From Stomoxys calcitrans (Eukaryota; Arthropoda; Insecta; Diptera; Muscidae), in contig NC_081552.1 in NCBI RefSeq assembly GCF_963082655.1, positions 184,124,571 through 184,188,570 of the forward strand: DNA of 64,000 bases, given 5' to 3'. A program made the translations under genes and the position numbers. The notes under the pieces were generated by a model. The model had not been told where the DNA came from. It was given only the letters and a program-made list of their open reading frames with translations, and searched no databases. Of this stretch, positions 1-10,469 are shown in pieces. The first letter of the stretch is position 1. Every line of letters starts with the position of its first letter.

Positions 1-180
1 CAGGGATACTAGACATTCCAGGAACTTACACCCATTTGTAATTGATTGGCCAGCGGACCGTACAATACATTATAGAGAGAATTTTTATTTTGCCCGAACC
101 GTTCGTATGTGGAATCGACTTTCGGCTAATGTTTTTTCCACCCACTTTGACATCCAAAGATTTAAGACAAACGTCAATTA
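1..180 (+). mobile_element. 3' end of a CR1/Jockey-like LINE ORF2 (fragment)
   Basis: Read on the plus strand, the first 180 bases encode the C-terminal tail of a non-LTR retrotransposon reverse transcriptase, including the block FARTVRMWNRLSANVF. The same block, with a few changes, occurs in the minus-strand LINE near 22.3-22.5 kb, so both belong to one family. The copy runs off the left edge. On its right it passes directly into a minus-strand DINE-like repeat near base 185. There is no intact reading frame beyond the fragment. Confidence 0.6.
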
Positions 181-184
181 GCAC

Positions 185-472
185 TACATCTTTTTTTCTC
201 CGCTTTGGCTAAAATTTCGCACATAGTATTCTGTTATGTCTTGCACCAGCTGTGCCAAGTACGGTTCAAATCGGCCTACAACCTGGTATAGCTCCTATAG
301 AGACTGATCTCCTGATTTGACTTCTTGAGCCCCTTGAAGCCGCAATTTTTCTCCAATTTGGCTAAAACTTTCGCATGTGGTGTACTGTTACGACTTCCAA
401 CAACTTTGTCAATTACGACCCAAATCGGTCTTTAACCTGTTAAAGCTCTCATATAAACCGATCTAACATCAA
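185..472 (-). repeat. DINE-like internal repeat, type A (fragment)
   Basis: Two degenerate ~150-bp units in minus orientation, recognisable by phrases such as 'aaccgatct', 'gacttcttgagcc' and 'tccaacaact'. These phrases recur in every type A unit of the window. Neither terminal motif is present, so this is an internal piece caught between two LINE fragments. Confidence 0.6.
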
Positions 473-473
473 T

Positions 474-1610
474 ATGCTACAACTTGCCGCACTGATTTTA
501 CATATGTGAGCTCGTAGTCCTATGTGTCCCGTCATGATACCCATATCTATACTGACCTCCTTCTTACTTCTTTTCAGTAATAGCCCCGTCTTCTCCCGAT
601 CTGGATCCCCCCCATAAGATTTTCGTCGTCCTACCGACTGTTTCGCTGTCGCCCACGGCCTTAACTCGAACTGCATCGACCCAAATGGCTTCGGGATAAT
701 AAAGTTTATTGACGGCAGTCCTCTGGCCTTCACCGCCAAATCATCTACCCAAACGATGCGGATTTTGCCATCGTCGGAGGAAACGTCAATCTTCTTTTAA
801 CACTTACCCTCCTGGTTGTTATTGCCCTTATGGCAATTTTACTGTTTGTAAAGATGTTCACACTCGACGTCCTTGATTGAACACCACACCACTTCACGCA
901 TTCCGCTTGCACTACCGTATTATGGTCAGGCAGTCAAAAACAGATCTCAGTCCCTGGGTTCTCAATGTAGACCCCCAGGCCCACTCTGTCCCCCAGCTTT
1001 AATCCATCCGTGCAACATGGTGTTCCAGATGTCAATACTAGGGTTCCATCAATCCAAGACTGTGCCGATGGCAGCAGTGCACTCGAACTCAAGCGTCGTC
1101 TCAGGTATCCGATCGGAAACCTTTTCCCTTTCTTCAAGGTTTCCTATCGTCGCCTCGATGATACCGCGATGATATGAGCTGCTCCCATCCTCAATCCATT
1201 CTCCCATCGCCTTAAGTCTCATAGCCGCAGTGGCTGCCTCACACTTTATCTGTATGTCAATGGGTCGGATATCTAGAATAGTCCCAGTGCCCTACTGGGC
1301 GCGGTCCTCATCGCTCCGCCTATGCCAAAACAACAGGCTCTCTGAACCTGTTGTATGGTCCTTGTATTGCACTTTTTTTCTTCTCCATAGCAGTCCACCA
1401 AACTACTGAGGCGTAAGTAAGTATTGGTCTAATCACGCTCCTGTAGAGCCAGTGGACTATCTTCGGATTCACGCCCCCATTTCGAGCCTACGGCCCGTCT
1501 ACATAGTACCCAACATCTGCGAGCCTTCTCATTACGCTCCTGATCACACCTAAGTATTTGACCTTGTCAGATATCGAAATCGTTTCACACCCCTAATATA
1601 ATCAGACCCA
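474..1610 (-). mobile_element. LINE-alpha, RT C-terminus plus RNase H (degenerate)
   Basis: On the minus strand this encodes the end of a reverse transcriptase (an RPILTYASVVWW-like block near 1.4 kb), a linker (near 1.2 kb) and then an RNase H domain. The first RNase H acid sits in a CCTDG motif near 1.0 kb. The second block, QAE, is shortened by a small deletion. The post-RNase H segment, with PKPFGSMQFELR and KKEVSIDMGIMTGHIG (739-449), follows. RNase H after RT is typical of I, LOA and R1-like LINE groups. Several stops and frameshifts make it a pseudo-copy. Near 474 the coding sequence switches abruptly into a DINE-like repeat, so the 3' end is lost. Confidence 0.8.
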
Positions 1611-1705
1611 GGTGCTTCTGAATGCACCACAGTCGCAGTGTTTCTGGATCTGAATATTCAGCAGAACCGAGCAGAGGGATGATATAACACAACAACCAAT
1701 TTCTC
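1610..1705 (+). mobile_element. Jockey-family 3' end fragment
   Basis: This matches the last ~90 bases of the Jockey copy at 29.2-30.1 kb: the 'cgcagtgtttctggatctg' region and then the shared terminal phrase 'gatataacacaacaa'. It is a 5'-truncated remnant inside the intron of the candidate host gene. Confidence 0.5.
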
Positions 1706-1719
1706 AGATCGGGCCTGAG

Positions 1720-1850
1720 TTTTCGGGGGAAAGTTTTGCATTACAGCAGCACCATTAACGCTGTCAAACTTTTCGCAGAATAGCTTTGCCGCTTTGCCAA
1801 TATTGACATAACAATCATAACTGTTAGAAATCTCTTCAAAAAAATTAATT
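1720..1850 (-). mobile_element. Short LINE ORF2 fragment
   Basis: A ~100-bp stretch around 'accattaacgctgtcaaac' resembles bases 7815-7870 of the minus-strand LINE-beta endonuclease/RT linker. The match is short and by eye only. Confidence 0.3.
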
Positions 1851-2260
1851 TAATTCCTTTTACTTAAAATTCACAAAATGCCAAATTTCTGTAAAACAGA
1901 CACGGTTCACATTTTTAGCCTCTGCTATAAATCGTCGTTAAGTCCGCCTGAACGCTCCGTAATATTATCACAGCCACAGTATTTTTGTTGGCACTGGAAA
2001 TTTATTTGCCAAGCATCATATACCCTGACCTCCTGGCCTGCCTTGCCTCTGCTGAGCGAGTGCAGTTAATTAAAAAAGGATTTCAACTCAAATCTTCTCA
2101 GGGGTCATTCATTTGGAAGTGTAAGCAATTATTTAGCATTGTCTCTGTGAAGGCGCGGTGAATGGGACCCCAGCGATGTACACAAATGTACAGTGTAATA
2201 ATATTTTCAATTTTATAGAACAAAACAACAAACAACCAACAGAAAACAGAAAGGACTCAC

Positions 2261-2357
2261 TTCTCATTATCCGTATGCGATAGTCATCATCACGTCGCAG
2301 CGCAATGCTGCCCAGACCATTCGACACCATCATATCCTGCTCCATGGGTGAAATGTC
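2261..2357 (-). CDS. Candidate second coding exon of a host gene (unidentified)
   Basis: A 97-nt exon on the minus strand. Upstream is a strong acceptor: a T-rich tract ending 'ggttttgttttctag' with the intron ending at 2358. Downstream is a consensus GTGAGT donor at 2260-2255. The frame is open throughout, starts at phase 0 with DISPMEQDMM and ends at phase 1 after YRIRIMR. The coding sequence has no low complexity and does not resemble any transposon in the window. It joins in frame to the exon at 12463-12407, giving a 51-residue N-terminus that looks cytoplasmic (acidic, no signal peptide, no membrane segment). The next exon must lie left of the window or in its first 2 kb, where I see none. 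I do not recognise the protein. A fortuitous ORF is possible, but three independent features (acceptor, donor, matching phase) argue against it. Confidence 0.72.
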
Positions 2358-2790
2358 CTAGAAAACAAAACCAAAGCGAGAGAAAAACACAACAACAATG
2401 AGTGAAGAAAAGCAAAACAATTAAAAAAAAAAGAAAAATTTGGCTATCCTTTACACTCCGACCATTAAAGTGGTCGTCGGTCGGCTGGCTAAATTATTTC
2501 TGGCTTAAAACTGAGTGAAAAAGTCACAACAAAAAGCATAGTGAAAGCTGAGGGGAAATGCCAATTAAATTAAATGTTCTGTTAACTTTTGCAAGCAAAC
2601 TCTTGAGTTCTGCTTAAATTCTTTTTGAACAATATCTGCAATGCATTATATTGTCATTTTTTTTTTTTTTTTGAAAATGGAGAGAACAATTCCCTGTCAC
2701 ATATTCACTGTTTGTAAACTAGTTTTTATGGTAAAGGAATGTTGGGAATGCTTTGTTGTCACACTTTATTTTCGCCCTCTAACTTTACAA

Positions 2791-3115
2791 AGCCACCGTA
2801 GCGCAGAGGTATGCATGTCCGCCTATGACGATGAACACGTGGGTTCGCATCCTGAAGAGAACACCATGAAAATTATCAGCGGTAGTTATCCCCTCCTAAT
2901 ACTGGCGACATTTGGGAGGTACTGTACCATTTGCTATGGCAGCCGTGTAAAAACTTCACCACAGAAAGGTGTAGCACTGCGACACGCCGTTCGGACTCGG
3001 TTATAAAAAGGAGGCCCCTTATCATTGAGCTTAAACGTGAAGCGGACAGCACTCATTGATATGTGAGAAGTTTGCCCCTGTTCCTTAATGGAATGTTCAT
3101 GGCAAATTTGCATAG
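2791..3115 (+). mobile_element. tRNA-derived SINE
   Basis: The first ~70 bases look like a tRNA gene head: an A-box-like 'gtagcgcagaggt' and a B box GGTTCGCATCC at 2842-2852, one base from consensus. A ~250-bp body follows, shared with the copies at 9.87, 21.95 and 52.84 kb (phrases 'gctggcgacattt', 'ataaaaaggaggcccctta', 'ggaatgttcatgg'). Such SINEs are transcribed by RNA polymerase III from the internal promoter and mobilised by a LINE. This copy has small indels. Confidence 0.78.
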
Positions 3116-3299
3116 TGCAATTTTACGAATACCAATGTCGCACAGTGTAAGAAAATCGAAAAAAACAAGTAAAAAAATGCAGTGTTGAAACAGGTAGAGA
3201 TATCCCTTTGAAATTTGAAATGGGTAGAGCTGAATTGTTATCGAGATCTTGGAAGGCCCTTTAAGTTGGACACCTCGGCGTTTCGCTGCCAAATCTTCA

Positions 3300-3606
3300 T
3301 TTAGCCCGATTTAAAAAATTTTAAAATTTTTGCTTGATAGTACTCGAAAATCCCTACAAAAAGTCTGCTTGAGGTATACAATATCTCCACTGTTTTCAGG
3401 GACATACGAGTTTTAATTTTTATTTATTGAAATTTGAGCGAGATTGGCGTCGTATTTTACAATTTGCGAAGGCATTTGTAATTCAATTTTAATTTTTATG
3501 CTCCATTTTCAAACATTTTTTTGCTGGATAGTGCTCAGAAAAGCTTAAAAAAAAGTCCACTTGAGGTACACAACATCTCCACTGGTTTCGGAGATGTACG
3601 AGTTTT
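3300..3606 (+). repeat. Repeat F, about one and a half tandem units
   Basis: A ~190-bp unit ('gtccacttgaggtacacaac', 'ctccactggttt', 'acgagttttaattttta', 'attttacaatttgcgaagg') occupies 3300-3490. It starts again at 3490 and is interrupted at 3607 by a Jockey element, with the rest of the second unit resuming at 5644. Related copies lie near 24.75-25.1 and 43.9 kb. AT-rich, non-coding, class unknown. Confidence 0.5.
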
Positions 3607-5633
3607 GTTGCTGTTGTTGTGTTCTATCTTTCGTCCGCTTGATTCTGTTGAGTGCCCAGATCCAGGAACTCTGCGACTAAGTTGGGATGCGTCCAGGGGG
3701 ATCTGGGTCTGAGTAGAGAGGGTCTGGCTGGGCAGTTAAAAATGTGACGTGTTGTTCCTGGTCACAATCGGGACATACATCTTGACGTCGGCATTAACCC
3801 TAATCTGTAGGAGTTGAGGCGGCTGCATCTGTCGAAACGTAATTGAGCCAGAACTACTCTGGTTTGCAGCGAAAGGTCAATTTCTTCAGATGCAACTGAA
3901 GGTGGTTGTTCTTCAAGGACGACAGTCACCCGGTATCCATTTACCGCATCTTCTACCGTGTCTGCATGAATGTTGTCTAGACCCGCATGATATGCAGATT
4001 GATCTAGAGGCTGAACCTCACGTTCTAGATCATGTAGATCTACCTTAAGGCTTCTGCTGGTGGTAGGCGGTGAATGCCTATCCACAAGATGAGTGAGGTC
4101 TCTACGATAACACCCCAAAACATATATGCTGTGAGCAGCACAAAAGCTGGAACATTGAGTTCCGATCTGTGTGGCATTCATTGCTGTCATGAGAAGTTTA
4201 TCTGCGAGCTACCAGGCGCGTCCACAGGTTGCGGATAGTGGAATGCTCCATACGGAGTAGCTGCAACGGCAGTCGCGAACAATAAGCGATATCGAGTAGA
4301 GAGTCTCAGTGAGAGGTCGGATGGTACCGGCTCTTGCACAAATACCGAGTGCCTATAATGCTCCATATGACAAGGCGAGTTATTGGCGCCTTTAAATAAC
4401 CAATGGCCATCATGTTCCCATGGTGATCGGTCTTTTGGACCGGAACGAGCTTGCTCACCTATAGGAGCTTGACGAGGATCGCCACCTCCACATGAAAATG
4501 TGGTAACAACAACAACAACAGCATCTCTTCGCAGTAGTAAGATCTTTGTCTACAGATGGAGGTGGTCCACATTGGAACTGAGAAGACAGCCCGTCTCAGT
4601 TCGAAGGGCGGCATTCTGACAGATCTGAAAATTATTCCACCGCGTGTCACAGAGCTGAGAAGACCACACTGGCGCTGCATAACTTACCACAGACCGGCCA
4701 ATTGCTTTGTACGTGGTCAACAAAGTTTCTTTGCCAGCAACCCAAGTGCTGCCGGTAAGTGACTTGAGGACATTGTTTCTACTTTTCGCTTTATTGCAAA
4801 TTGCTGAGGCATGTGGAGAGAATATGTAAGAGCTTTCAAATTTTACGCCAAGTATTTTGGAACACTAGGCCTCATTCCTCCATCGACCATCGCTTTCAGC
4901 TCTGTATTCACCTCAATCGGGAGGATAGGTAGAGATTAAACAATGCCGGAGATATCACACCGTCTTGGGGTACTCCCTGTTTCACTATACGATGTTTCAA
5001 CTCCTTATCCCTAAATTTCACAAATACCTAGCGACCACACAGATATTCCCAACCTAGCGGTTCAGGCCTGGCTGGAGGGACGTATTGACGATGTCCTCAA
5101 ATAGTTTGGCATGACTGACCGTGTAGAACGCCTTCGATAGATCCAGTGCCACGAGGATAGTCCTATCACATGCCTTGAGCTGATTGAAGCCACGCAAAAG
5201 TGTGCGGTAATGTCATGCAAAGCAGTTATTGTGCTATGCACTCTTCGAAATCCATGCTGATGCTCAGTAAATGGAAATTCTCCACGAGGCTCGGGAGGAG
5301 TAGCCCCTCACCTCAAGCGTCTTGGCTACTGGTGAGAGAAAGAAGATCGGTCTGTCCGACTCCCTCAAACTCCGGTCTGTCCAGCCTTCAGTAGCGGGAT
5401 CACTTTGCCCATTTTCCAGGCATCGGGAACTATAAGAGTGTCCAAAGACAGTTTGAGGACAGTAGTAAGGTATTCAACTCCAGGTAGATCCAGATTCTTC
5501 AGCATCAGTGTCGACATTCTGTCGGGGCCCAACGCCTTAGATAATTTGGCGCCACGGATGATATTTGCCCACGGGAAATTGTGATGGTTGTCCATCAGCA
5601 GGGAGACTAAGAGTTTACTGCGTACGAGACTAC
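3607..5633 (-). mobile_element. Jockey-clade LINE, 5'-truncated, with nested insertion
   Basis: On the minus strand this carries a Jockey-type reverse transcriptase. It includes an IRGAKLSKALGPD fingers block (5646-5365), VIPLLKAG, a palm region with many frameshifts, then the C-terminal block matching the plus-strand copy at 29.2-30.1 kb (SLKVDLHDLEREVQ, QTRVVLAQLR; 4190-3762). The 3' end is a CAACA-type simple tail next to base 3607. The flanks show a ten-base duplication, TACGAGTTTT (3597-3606) and TACGGGTTTT (5634-5643), supporting insertion into repeat F. A ~380-bp plus-strand element splits the RT C-terminus at 4141-4520. It is not functional. Confidence 0.85.
4141..4520 (+). mobile_element. 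SINE-like element with (AAC)n tail, inserted in Jockey
   Basis: This sequence interrupts the Jockey coding region and ends in about five AAC repeats at 4505-4520, like a retroposed 3' tail. Its first ~270 bp (for example 'ggcgagttattggcgccttt' near 4375) closely match 30566-30850, immediately upstream of the RTE-clade LINE. Its last ~100 bp differ from that LINE. It may be a non-autonomous partner or chimera of the RTE element. I see no tRNA-like promoter in it. Confidence 0.6.
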
Positions 5634-5643
5634 TACGGGTTTT

Positions 5644-6480
5644 CATTTCTTTTTGTTGAAATTTAGGCCGAGCTTGGCTTCGTATTTTGCAATTTGTTAA
5701 GGCATTTGTGATTCGATTTTAATTTTTGTGCATGATTTGGATTTGTGACTAAATTAAAAACGACTTTACCACCGCAATTGTCCACATCTTATTATTCCAT
5801 TAAAAATCATATCCTTTGGATATCAAAAAATGTGAAAAAGTGTTTTTTTTTTTGCATATTTTGGTCAAAAAAAAAGTATTTTCATTAATTAGGCTTGTCT
5901 TTATTTAAAAAACTTGCTAACGCACCTTATTTTTTCTTTTGTTGCTTGTGAAGGGAACATATTTTAGATTATATTTAAGTGAAATTTGAATAAGACATGT
6001 CAACTTAAATGGGTGCTATATGTTCTTCAAAATAGGAAATTTTTTATTAAAAAATTGGAAAAGCCCCTCAAGTTCAAAAATTCCAAGGCCCAGATCGCCC
6101 AATTGGGCACATGTTTTTTTCTCCATATGTCCCTTAAACCCATGCAAAAAAAGTTTTTACACTTAGCAATATTTGTAGCCTCCACAGCAAATTTACTAAA
6201 AAATGCCGATTATGAAACCATCTTTCCCCGAGAGGGGTATTTCGGGAACTTTTGTAAAATAATTCGGACAGCATTTATTTTTAGTTTTTTTAAGAACACT
6301 TTTATCTGCAAAATTCAAAACTTATCTGGGGAATGTTCAACCCACCTCCCAGAGAGCTTTCTATGCTTATGGCACAGATTTCCCCAAAAACTACACGTCT
6401 ACATTCGGAAACGGCACCGCAGTCAGTCAAAAGACTGCGGGCATCCCATGACCAAAAGAACTAAGGCGAACAATAGTAAT
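5644..6480 (+). repeat. Repeat F continuation and AT-rich flank
   Basis: Bases 5644-5735 complete the repeat F unit split by Jockey. The rest resembles the flank of the 24.75-25.1 kb copy over a short stretch ('caatatttgtagcctccaca' near 6168). An uninterrupted 170-codon plus-strand frame (5986-6498) lies here. It is rich in K, F and N and matches nothing I know. I take it as chance or a transposon remnant rather than a gene. Confidence 0.38.
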
Positions 6481-6689
6481 ATGACTGTACATTCATAGTG
6501 TCGCTAAGGACAGTGATGGTAGTTGTCGACAAGAGAGAAGAACAGGGCTGCGTACCTAGGAGCAATTGGAGTGGAATAGTCAATGAACTGTCATCTGTAT
6601 ACTCCGATGTCCTTGCGGAATCTTTCAACCACCGAATGGAAGATTGGTGGATAGGATGCGGCTGATGGCGACCGGAGACATGCAGTATT

Positions 6690-7392
6690 CGCACTAAACT
6701 CCGGCTGTCTCGCAGACCTCAACTAGTCTGAAAAAGTTGTATCCTACGAACTCAACAAGTTGAAACTGAGGGTGCATAGAAGCTTGGGGTTAGGGAATCA
6801 GTAGACCCCATCTCTGAAGTTTGGCAGATTGAAGGAGAAATTTCCCCTGCCACAATCAAAACAGGAGGAAAAGGCAAGCACTGTGTGAGTGGGCCATCCA
6901 TTGAATTATGATCAAGGTGTGTGCGCCAGAGGTTAAGAACGGAAGAATCGTCCACACCACGAGATTCCAGTGATCTGAGGAAGAGTGGTTTACTGCTTTT
7001 TCAACAGCCCCTGGATGCGTAGGGAAACTCATTATGACAAGATCAAACGAATCTTGTGCTAATGATCTTCTTGCCGACTCAGAAGACGAGGCTAACGCAA
7101 CAATTCTAGAAATTTTGAATCCTGACAATGGTGCGCCTTCTCCAGATAAATCTCCACCATTGTATGGCCGCTTTGACGGCACTTAAGGTCCTTCTGATGG
7201 CAGGAAGAGTTGACGTGGCTCTTATCCAGGAACCATGGGTGTGCTTAGGAAAGGTTTCTGGACTATAAATTCCAAGATTACTCTACTCAAGGGTACGGGG
7301 AATAGAAGACACAGAGCCTGTATTCTTACAAAGAGTAGTCAAAATGTTTTTCTCCTTCCGTCGCTAAGCGCTGAAGAATCAGCAGCCACTGT
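6690..7392 (+). mobile_element. LINE ORF2 start: endonuclease N-terminus (fragment)
   Basis: The plus-strand frames around 7135-7390 give LQINLHHCMAA, then VDVALIQEPWV, then ACILTKSSQNVFLLPSLS. These are the conserved opening blocks of the apurinic-like endonuclease of RNase H-type LINEs (asparagine in the first block, glutamate in QEPW). At least one frameshift separates the blocks. Upstream sequence from ~6.7 kb looks like degenerate ORF1/ORF2 linker. A related fragment is at 52.6-52.76 kb. Confidence 0.62.
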
Positions 7393-7394
7393 GG

Positions 7395-7500
7395 CTATGA
7401 GAATAGTCCCCAGTGCCCTAGTGGGCGTGGTCCTCATCGCTCCGCCTATGCCAAGACAACATGTTCCCTGAACCTGATGTATTATCCTTAGGTTGCACTT
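7395..7500 (-). mobile_element. LINE-alpha RT C-terminal fragment
   Basis: About 100 bp matching 1275-1375 of the minus-strand LINE-alpha copy ('gcggtcctcatcgctccgcc' there, 'gtggtcctcatcgctccgcc' here). It is wedged between a plus-strand endonuclease fragment and the LINE-beta copy, so this stretch is a patchwork of at least three insertions. Confidence 0.58.
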
Positions 7501-8774
7501 GGCCAGGCGGGGCGCCAAATAGTCGCCCTCCTTCTGTTGTAACGCCGGAAATATTCCATTAGCTCCCGGTGACTAAAATGGTTTGAAGCTCCTCAAGGAT
7601 TCCTTCACCATAAATTCCGTTATGATAAACCTTCGATCAACCTTATTATTTTAAGATTCCGGTGTCTCCGTGAGCCCCATCGTATCCTGTGAAAAATGAG
7701 TTTTCATCAAAAGCCTCAACATGTCCTCCGTTGTCTCTGCTCTCACTCCCATATAATCTAATAACGTTTCAGTTTGGACATGGGTTTTTGAGAGAAACTT
7801 TTTCTTCTTGGCGGCGTCATTAACGCTATCGACCTGTTGGCAGAAAAGCTTGCAGCTCCGGTAATTTTATTGTATTCCTTGAGCCATATATAATACACAT
7901 TCCTGTATAATTTTGCTTTTTTACGACGTGCTCTGTTTAAAATTCTGCGGACCTTTTTTCCCCGAAGAGGACAACTATTTTCGAAAGACCCACCCAGTGC
8001 AGTCGTACAATGTTGACATTGTTGTCTATGCTTGGACAATCTTAATTAACTTTCCCGAGTCCTCTTCAGAGTAGCCTTCCGAATTTTATCCAGTTGGTTT
8101 TCAACTTATTACGGAAGCTTATCGGTTTAGGCTCTGGCCGTGCTATTCCAAACCTAATATAGCAATCATCGATTAGATTTTCCGAACATATTGTCACATC
8201 TAAAATCTCCTCCCTAATCCTATCAAGAAAGATAGCGGTGTTACCAATATTTAGCGTATTAGGTCACTAGTTTTCCAGAACTCCACTAGGGCTTGGCCCC
8301 GCTTATTAGTGTTGGTACTACCCCACGAAATGTGGTGATAGTTAGCATCGCACCCTATTAGTACCTCGTTTCCTGTCTGTTTTGCGTCCCCCATCAACCG
8401 TTGCAGCTCCGACGTTTGTGGCGGTCACGGAGAATCGAAAGACAGATAAAGTGATGGTATGTTTCACCGTCTCCCTGTCTCACCAATGTTGCATCCGACG
8501 TTGATAACTCTGAGGAAAATACATAATTTAAATTTTTATGACAAATAGCGCAAGTCCTCGGCCGAGTACCAGTGTTAGCATAAAAGAATTGATATTTGAT
8601 GTGGTTCAGTCAAGAAACTTTGTTCCAGGTCATCCATGGCTCCTGAATTATGGCAATATGGATCTTACCCTTACTGATTTTCTCCATGAGAGCGTGTGTA
8701 GCTGTCTCTTTCCGGTGGAGGTTTATATGGATAACCTCAATCGTTGATCCTCCAGTAAATGGGCTTCTTGGGAA

Positions 8775-9420
8775 TGGGTAATGCTCTCATCGTCTGCTCT
8801 CTGCTCATTAGGCTGCATTGACTTTCCTGTCACTGCATTGCCTGATGTTATCGTATTAGGTTCTTTGCATATCCTAGTCTTCCGAATCTTTAAAAAGTCG
8901 GCAAAGATTCCATCGTCGCTCCCTGTTCGTTAGGCTGAATTGAGTTTAACGTCCCTGTACTGACTGATGTTTCAATATTAGGATCTTTGCCGATATTAGT
9001 CTTCCAAATCCTATGTAAATGAGCTTCTTGGGAGTAGGTAATGATTTCATCGTCGGTTCTCTGTTCGTAAGGCTGCATTGAGACTCCTGTTGCTGCGCTC
9101 CCTCCTGATGTTTCAACATGATGATCTTTACCTATCCCTGACTTTCGACCCATCTTGATGGGTCCGTGGTCAGGTCCCCGTTCGTTAGGCTGTGTTGGGT
9201 CTCTCGCCCCTGCACTGCCTGCTTTTTTAGTATTAGGGTCTTTGTTTATCTTAGTCTTCCCAGTATTGAGAGAGACGGGGATTGTCCTGTCGTCAGCCCC
9301 CACTACACGCCCTGATGTCTCAATATGAGTAGTTATGCCTATTCTAGTCTTTCCAATCTTGGAAAAGACAGCCTTGCTCACGTAGTGCGCCATGCCTTTA
9401 GTCATAGCCAAACTTGTCAC
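8775..9420 (-). repeat. Tandem repeats in the C-terminus of LINE-beta ORF1
   Basis: The minus-strand frame 9420-8890, continuing frameshifted to ~8775, contains about five imperfect repeats of 39-44 residues. Each carries a K-D-P-N-x-E-T-S-like segment and a QPNEQ or QPYEQ segment. The QPNEQ-like codons recur at about 8801, 8933, 9061 and 9179. Composition is polar and probably disordered. This may be a low-complexity gag tail or spacer. Function unknown. Confidence 0.6.
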
Positions 9421-9865
9421 GGAGACTTAATCCATGCCAACCATAAGGAGAGTTCCTTCCTTCTTCCCCTCTCGGTGGAAGAACTCCCACTTCACTGTGA
9501 CCAAACCTTGGTTTTGTTTGCCCAAGAATTCCAACATGCGTTCCGTCGCTAATTTACTGCCCCTGCCTTGATGAAGACCGTCGCCTCTGTGACCTGGGGG
9601 ATGTCCATCTTTCTCACCATGTCGTGCTTTGCACCCTTCCAGGGAGCTGGATACCTCCAGATGTTGATGGTATCAATACATAAGCAAAACGCAGAGTAAA
9701 GGTGTCCCCTCTATTCTCGCAGCTTGTCATTTGTATGAGTCGACCCTCTACGAAGGTCCACTTATGTTCGAAAATCATATCGTTAACTAGATCCTCCATT
9801 TAGTACCGATGATGTGGTAGAATTCTACCGAATGCACTGCCGATAGTGATGACTGCAAAAGTCAG

Positions 9866-10183
9866 TCTGGAGGCCACCGTAGCGCAGAGGTTAGCATGTC
9901 CGCCTATGACGCTGAACGCCTCTGTTCAAATCCTGGCGAGACCAGCATAAAATGTTCAGCGGTAGTTATCTCCTCCTAATGCTGGCGACATTTGTGAGGT
10001 AATATGCCATGTAAAAACTTCTCCTCAAAAGAGGTGTCGCACTGCTGCACGCCATCCGGACTCGGCTATAAAAAGGAGGTCCCTTATCATTGAACTTAAA
10101 CTTGAATCGGACTGCATTCATTGATATGTGGGAAATATGCGCCTGGTCCTTAATGGAATGTTCATGGGCAAATTTGCAATTTT
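9866..10183 (+). mobile_element. tRNA-derived SINE with target-site duplication
   Basis: Same family as 2791-3115. The tRNA-like head has an A-box-like element near 9880 and a B-box-like GTTCAAATCC near 9934. The body is complete to 'catgggcaaatttgca'. It is flanked by GCAAAAGTCAG (9855-9865) and GCATAAGTCAG (10184-10194), ten of eleven bases identical, which is good evidence of retroposition into LINE-beta ORF1. Confidence 0.87.
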
Positions 10184-10469
10184 GCATAAGTCAGCTCTTT
10201 TCTGCTGTGCTTCCTAGCCACTCCGGCTTAAGAGGGCGGCTCCTTACCACTCTCGGCGACCATCTTCTCCATCCGTAATGGCTGTGGTATCTTTTTGGAA
10301 GTCACAGTCCTGATTGAAGACTCAGGGATCATGCGCGCTTCCTTCGTTCCTGTTCCGACTTTGTCTACCTCCACAAGACATTGTCTGTAGTCTCCATTGC
10401 GGGATGGTTGGCTTGGTTTGCTTTCTCATTAATTAGTCTGACGACTAGTTGTGCGCTTGAAACATTACT

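Larger units (their letters stand above)
7540..10440 (-). mobile_element. LINE-beta (ORF1, endonuclease, RT start), with nested SINE
   Basis: The most complete LINE in the window apart from the RTE copy, read right to left. ORF1-like sequence is at 10440-8775, including VKWEFFHREGKKEGTLL near 9.45 kb, a block typical of ORF1 in this kind of fly LINE. Endonuclease sequence is at about 8720-7760, with IGCDANYHHISWGSTNTN near 8.3 kb holding the catalytic Asp/Asn pair, and a KVRRILNRARRKKAKLYR linker (8039-7758). The RT amino end is at 7740-7540. Frameshifts and stops interrupt all three parts. A SINE splits ORF1 at 9866-10183. The RT start is closely related to 41.3-41.7 kb (plus). Confidence 0.76.

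Noticed and set aside
4556..4762. Plus-strand frames over the Jockey element
   Set aside because: Antisense of the Jockey RT, which has recognisable blocks on the minus strand.
5986..6498. 170-codon plus-strand frame
   Set aside because: K/F/N-rich, in an AT-rich repeat flank. No motif, no matching splice or promoter signal.
6856..7182. 108-codon minus-strand frame
   Set aside because: Antisense to the plus-strand LINE endonuclease start.
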